64,000 nt of DNA, from the NCBI GenBank assembly GCA_963769585.1, contig CAVYMJ010000001.1, forward strand, positions 62,001 to 126,000, given 5' to 3'. The notes under the pieces were generated by a model. It saw only the letters and a program-made list of their open reading frames with translations, ran no database searches and was not told the origin of the DNA. Shown piece after piece: positions 60,719-64,000 of the stretch (the stretch's first letter is position 1; each line of letters opens with the position of its first letter). Made by a program: the position numbers and the translations under genes. Source of the DNA: SSC3 sp963769585. Lineage in GTDB: Bacteria; Actinomycetota; Actinomycetes; Propionibacteriales; Nocardioidaceae.

Positions 60719-61438
60719 TTAGAACGTGGTGATCTTGAACACCCTGCTGTAGCTCTTGGTGAACTGAGGCGACCTCGGCGTGAAGGTCCGGTACTGGACG
60801 ACGCCCCTGCTTCGCTTGGCGAAGACGACGAAGCTCCAGCGGCTGTACTTTGTGGTCTTCTTCGCGGCCACACGCTTCCAGGCACCGCCACCGAGCTTGC
60901 GCTGGAGCACCACCTGCTGCCGGGAGTACTTCGGGCTCACCTTGCCGTAGAAGCGGAACTTCGGGCCCGAGATCCTGTTCTTCCGCGCGCCCAGGTTGCG
61001 GTGCACCTTCACCGCGACAGGGCTGGAGGTAGACGCTAGGAAGACCGTGGTCGGGTCCGCCTCCAGGTCGCCTCCCGCGTAGGAGACGCGGTAGCTCGCA
61101 TTGCTGACTGCCTTGGTGGTGAAGACCACGAGACCTTCCGCGTCCGCCGTGGCGTTGTCGATCACTGCGAAGCTCGCTGAACCTGCTCGACGTCGTTCGA
61201 GGGTCAGCGTCTCTCCGTCGCCCACGGGTCCCCACGTCGCGGTGTCTGGGTCATAGCTCTCGAGCCTGGCGCCAACCTGGACGTTGTAGCCGAAGAGCTG
61301 ATGGGACGGGCTACGGGCGATGGCGATGCGGGTCTGGAAGGTGCCCGCAGCTTGGGCCGGAGAGGCTCCCAGGGCCAGCACCGGCAGGCTGAGTAGCCCC
61401 GCTCCGACAAGTGCGGTGATGAGTCGTGTGAAGCGCAT
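60719..61438 (-). CDS. Exported hypothetical protein
   Basis: A 239-residue protein with a Sec signal peptide (LLSLPVLALGASPAQA-AG). The mature part looks like two Ig-like beta domains, the second with KKTTKYSRWSFVVFAKRSRGVVQYRTF. No catalytic motif. Convergent with korB, and its 3' end lies 34 bp from the korB stop. Confidence 0.72.
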   Translation of the reverse strand: MRFTRLITALVGAGLLSLPVLALGASPAQAAGTFQTRIAIARSPSHQLFGYNVQVGARLESYDPDTATWGPVGDGETLTLERRRAGSASFAVIDNATADAEGLVVFTTKAVSNASYRVSYAGGDLEADPTTVFLASTSSPVAVKVHRNLGARKNRISGPKFRFYGKVSPKYSRQQVVLQRKLGGGAWKRVAAKKTTKYSRWSFVVFAKRSRGVVQYRTFTPRSPQFTKSYSRVFKITTF

Positions 61439-61567
61439 GGTTCCCCGTTCTGTCTGGTTCGCGCTGATGGTCGGTCAATGTAGCCCAGCACCCCGCGTCC
61501 CGCAGGAAGATCGGGCTAGTAACCCGTGACTGGGCTTTGACACCTTACCGTTCGCTAGGCTTCCCCC

Positions 61568-62476
61568 GTGTCCGAGCAACGGCGTGGGTTCCTCCTCGGC
61601 GTCGCGGCGTACTCCTGCTGGGGGCTCTTCCCTCTCTACTGGCCGCTGCTCGAGCCTGCTGGCGCAGCCGAGATCCTCGGACATCGGATCGTCTGGTCCG
61701 TCGTGGTCATGGGGGTGCTGGTGGTCCTCCTACGCCGCGGCGCCCGGCTGCGAACCCTGGTGCGGTCACGACGGAGCCGGGTCTTCCTGACTGCTGCCGC
61801 GTTCGTGATCACCCTCAACTGGGGCGCCTACATCTGGGGGGTCAACAACGGACACGTCGTGGAGACCAGCCTCGGGTACTTCATCAACCCGTTGGTCACC
61901 GTGCTCATGGGCGTGCTGATCCTGCGGGAGCGGCTGCGAGCGGTCCAGTGGGCGGCGATGGCGGTCGCGACTGCCGCTGTGGTGGTCCTGACCGTGGATA
62001 CCGGCCGCCCGCCGTGGATCGCGGTGATCCTGGCGTTCTCGTTCGGCACCTACGGCCTGCTGAAGAAGACCGCCGGCGCGGGCGCGGTGGAGAGCCTGAC
62101 CCTGGAGACGGTGGTGCTCGCCCCGTTCGCGCTCGGCTTCCTGGTGTGGCTCTCGTCCCGCGGGGAGGGCAACTTCGCCGGCCACGGAGCCGACCACGTG
62201 CTGCTGCTCGCGGTCTCGGGTGTGGTGACCGCCGTACCGCTGATCTGTTTCGGAGCCGCAGCGACCCGCGTACCGATGACCACGCTCGGTCTGCTCCAGT
62301 ACCTCGCTCCGATGATCCAGTTCGGAATCGGGGTCGGCGTACGGCACGAGGCGATGTCAGGGGCGCGCTGGTTCGGGTTCACCCTCGTCTGGGTGGCTCT
62401 GCTGGTGCTGACCGTGGAGTCCCTCGTCAACCACCGCAGGACCCTCCAGCTCGCCGCCGAGGCAGCGGCAGCCTGA
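61568..62476 (+). CDS. rarD: RarD/EamA-family transporter
   Basis: A 302-residue membrane protein with ten helices and the RarD-type start GFLLGVAAYSCWGLFPLYWPLLEPAGAAEILGHRIVWS. It probably exports a small metabolite. The GTG at 61568 lies 6 nt after TAGGCT (61556-61561). A TTGACA at 61537 is too close (13 bp) to be its -35. Confidence 0.9.
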   Translation: MSEQRRGFLLGVAAYSCWGLFPLYWPLLEPAGAAEILGHRIVWSVVVMGVLVVLLRRGARLRTLVRSRRSRVFLTAAAFVITLNWGAYIWGVNNGHVVETSLGYFINPLVTVLMGVLILRERLRAVQWAAMAVATAAVVVLTVDTGRPPWIAVILAFSFGTYGLLKKTAGAGAVESLTLETVVLAPFALGFLVWLSSRGEGNFAGHGADHVLLLAVSGVVTAVPLICFGAAATRVPMTTLGLLQYLAPMIQFGIGVGVRHEAMSGARWFGFTLVWVALLVLTVESLVNHRRTLQLAAEAAAA

Positions 62477-62543
62477 GGTCACCCGGAGGTCACCTGCGGG
62501 CCGCTGATCTGGCTGACCAGCGCTCGTCCCAACGGGAAACGCC

Positions 62544-62573
62544 TTGACACTCCCCTGTGAATACCGTGACAAT
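62544..62573 (+). promoter_or_regulatory. Promoter of the 6C small RNA
   Basis: TTGACA (62544-62549), an 18-bp spacer and GACAAT (62568-62573) give one of the closest matches to the sigma-70 consensus in the window. It points into the 6C RNA; the start would lie near 62580. Confidence 0.8.
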
Positions 62574-62577
62574 CGTT

Positions 62578-62680
62578 ACAGGAGTGACAAATCGGACGGC
62601 CATCCCCCCGGCCGTCACTAGCGATTCCCCACCCCTGCGAAGCCCCCTGAACCCCCCACACCACGGGGGGCTTCGCCTTC
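62578..62680 (+). ncRNA. 6C small RNA
   Basis: About 100 nt between a strong promoter and a terminator, with two hairpins that each present six consecutive C residues unpaired, the defining trait of the actinobacterial 6C RNA. Hairpin 1 is GACGGCC (62595-62601) / GGCCGTC (62610-62616) with loop ATCCCCCC. Hairpin 2 is GCGAAGCCCCC (62637-62647) / GGGGGCTTCGC (62666-62676) with CCCCCC at 62652-62657. The 5' end ACAGGAGTGAC also matches what I recall of the mycobacterial homologue (B11). These C-rich loops act on G-rich ribosome sites of target mRNAs in mycobacteria. Confidence 0.88.
62637..62676. terminator. Terminator hairpin of the 6C RNA, also usable by grcC
   Basis: Perfect 11-bp arms GCGAAGCCCCC and GGGGGCTTCGC with an 18-nt loop. 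On the forward strand TTCTCT follows. It lies 5 bp from the 3' end of the convergent prenyl synthase gene and may stop transcription from both sides. Confidence 0.85.
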
Positions 62681-62681
62681 T

Positions 62682-63683
62682 CTAGCGGGTCCGGGTTGCG
62701 ATGAGCTCTGCGAACGCGGCGAGCGCTTCCCGCGCCGGGCCCGGCGGGAGGGCCTCCAGCATCGTGCTCGCCTCGCGAGCCAGGTCCACGACGTAGGCGC
62801 GAGCCTGGTCCATCGCCGGGTGCTTCCGCAGCAGGTCGAGGGTCTCGGCATGCAGCGCGTCGTCGGTCAGGTCGGAGCCGAGCAGCGAGACCAGGCGAAC
62901 GTCCTCAGGGGCCTTCGACTGCCGGGCCATCAGCACCGGCAGCGTGGGTACGCCCTCGCGCAGGTCTGTACCGGGGGTCTTGCCGGACTCCTGCGAGTCG
63001 CTCGCAATGTCGAGGATGTCGTCCGAGAGCTGGAAGGCAACGCCGACCTTCTCGCCGTACGCCGTGAGAGCCTGCTGGACCTGGGCTGTGGCACCGGCGA
63101 ACATCGCGCCGTAGCGAGCAGAGGTCGCGATCAGCGAGCCGGTCTTCCCGGCCACGACGCGGAGGTAGTGCGCCAGCGGATCGGAGTCACCAGGGCCGAG
63201 GGTCTCCAGGATCTGGCCCTCGACCAAGCGACTGAACGTCTCCGCCTGGATGCGCACGGCGTCGGTCCCCAGCCGAGAGGTGAGCTCCGACGACTTGGAG
63301 AAGAGCCAGTCGCCGGTGAGGATCGCGACCAGGTTGTCCCAGCGCGCGTTGGCCGAGTCCGCACCCCGGCGCAGGGTCGCCTCGTCCATGACGTCGTCGT
63401 GGTACAGCGACGCCAGGTGCGTCAGCTCGACCACACAGGCCGCTGTGACCACGTCGTCGTTGTCAGCCGACCCTGTCTCCGCTGCGAGCAGGACCAGCAA
63501 CGGCCGGAACCGCTTGCCGCCTGCCACCATAAGGTGCCGGGCTGCCTCGGTCACGAACGGCGCCTCGCTCTGGATGGCCTCCTCGAGGGCAGCCTCGACC
63601 TGCACCATGCGGGCGCGCAACCTCGTCTCCAGGGCCTCGTCAAGCACCGGGAGCGCCAGGGCGGACGCTGAGTTGGAGGTCAC
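62682..63683 (-). CDS. Polyprenyl diphosphate synthase
   Basis: A 333-residue trans-prenyltransferase of the GrcC/IspB type with the two aspartate-rich motifs LYHDDVMDE and LSDDILD, and GGKRFRPLLVLLA. Long-chain product (menaquinone side chain) is the likely use, fitting the adjacent respiratory nuo operon. GTG at 63683 with GAGGAAG upstream. The ORF to 63974 is not supported. Confidence 0.92.
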   Translation of the reverse strand: MTSNSASALALPVLDEALETRLRARMVQVEAALEEAIQSEAPFVTEAARHLMVAGGKRFRPLLVLLAAETGSADNDDVVTAACVVELTHLASLYHDDVMDEATLRRGADSANARWDNLVAILTGDWLFSKSSELTSRLGTDAVRIQAETFSRLVEGQILETLGPGDSDPLAHYLRVVAGKTGSLIATSARYGAMFAGATAQVQQALTAYGEKVGVAFQLSDDILDIASDSQESGKTPGTDLREGVPTLPVLMARQSKAPEDVRLVSLLGSDLTDDALHAETLDLLRKHPAMDQARAYVVDLAREASTMLEALPPGPAREALAAFAELIATRTR

Positions 63684-63694
63684 TGCTTCCTCTT

Positions 63695-64000
63695 CTATCG
63701 GATGAACTGGCCCACTTCGCCGGCCAGGGTCAGGACCGGTCCGGGGACGACACCGAGGGCCACCGTCGCGGCGAAGCCCACCGCGATCACGATAGTGGTG
63801 AGGATGCTGGGCATGGTGACCGCGGGTGCCCCGGCGGTACTGGGGGTGGGCTCCTGGAAGTACATCAGCACGATCACGCGGACGTAGAAGTACGCCGCCA
63901 CGGCTGAGACCAGGACGCCGACCACCACCAACGGCCAGGCGCCTCCCTGGGCCGCCGAGGCGAAGACCGCCCACTTACCGGTGAAGCCACTGGTCAGCGG
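63695..64000 (-). CDS. nuoN: NADH-quinone oxidoreductase subunit N, C-terminal part (cut by the window end)
   Basis: The last 101 residues of an antiporter-like subunit (PLTSGFTGKWAVFASAAQGGAWPL, then VRVIVLMYF). This PLTSGFxGKW motif is the hallmark of NuoN. Its 5' end is outside. It is a different copy from the nuoN at 37831-39324, so a second nuo operon lies beyond the edge. Followed 12 bp later by the prenyl synthase gene in the same direction. Confidence 0.9.
   Translation of the reverse strand, partial: PLTSGFTGKWAVFASAAQGGAWPLVVVGVLVSAVAAYFYVRVIVLMYFQEPTPSTAGAPAVTMPSILTTIVIAVGFAATVALGVVPGPVLTLAGEVGQFIR

Noticed and set aside
61537..61561. TTGACA as the -35 of rarD
   Set aside because: It is only 13 bp from the TAGGCT hexamer, too short for a sigma-70 promoter.
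62586..62682. Short forward ORF inside the 6C RNA
   Set aside because: It spans both hairpins and ends in the terminator; the RNA structure explains the sequence better than coding.
1..64000. CRISPR array, prophage, insertion sequence or replication origin
   Set aside because: No regularly spaced repeats, transposase, integrase or phage structural genes were seen; the DnaA-like sites are not beside dnaA or dnaN.

Overview
The window is high-GC DNA with GTG/TTG starts, 4-bp start/stop overlaps and many start codons placed 6-7 nt after a TANNNT hexamer, which implies leaderless mRNAs. Gene content (AidB, XPB helicase, 13E12-type HNH protein, 6C RNA, KorAB, GrcC-type prenyl synthase) points to the Actinomycetota, plausibly Nocardioidaceae. 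The genus is an inference. No prophage, insertion sequence or CRISPR array was seen.

Layout. 1-4.4 kb: end of a TetR gene, AidB-like acyl-CoA dehydrogenase, CGNR zinc-finger protein and XPB helicase. 4.4-11.8 kb: small metabolic and membrane genes, including a GcvT-like/FAD oxidoreductase pair and a membrane phosphoesterase. 11.8-18.6 kb: a neighbourhood with MTA phosphorylase, NAD epimerase, GT-C-like membrane protein, GT2, DUF2064 protein, methyltransferase and a membrane molybdopterin oxidoreductase. Its core resembles the mycobacterial Rv0535-Rv0541c region tied to methylthioxylose capping. 19.6-26.7 kb: a [NiFe]-hydrogenase maturation operon (hypF, SIS-HypC fusion, SIS protein, hypE, hypC, hypD and one unnamed gene) with no structural genes and no hypA/hypB. 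27-31.4 kb: HNH protein, tRNA-Tyr, YajQ and a DUF4143 ATPase fronted by three 23-bp repeats.

31.7-37.3 kb: a GntR regulator and a cache-domain protein, divergent from a polyamine-type ABC importer, with a 20-bp palindrome between them. 37.8-46.4 kb: a ten-gene nuo operon with subunits A, B, C, H, I, J, K, L, M and N but no D, E, F or G. 47.3-49.5 kb: a DnaA-box-like cluster, an L,D-transpeptidase and a lipoprotein. 49.6-55.1 kb: a TctABC carboxylate transporter divergent from a DcuS/DcuR-type two-component system. 57.6-60.7 kb: the 2-oxoacid:ferredoxin oxidoreductase KorAB behind a KstR-like palindrome. 61.6-64 kb: RarD, a 6C small RNA, a polyprenyl diphosphate synthase and the 3' end of a second nuoN, so a second complex I locus probably starts just beyond the window.

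The two most interesting systems are the methylthio-sugar neighbourhood, with a YedY/MsrP-like molybdoenzyme added, and the reduced complex I operon in the same region as a ferredoxin-reducing KorAB.
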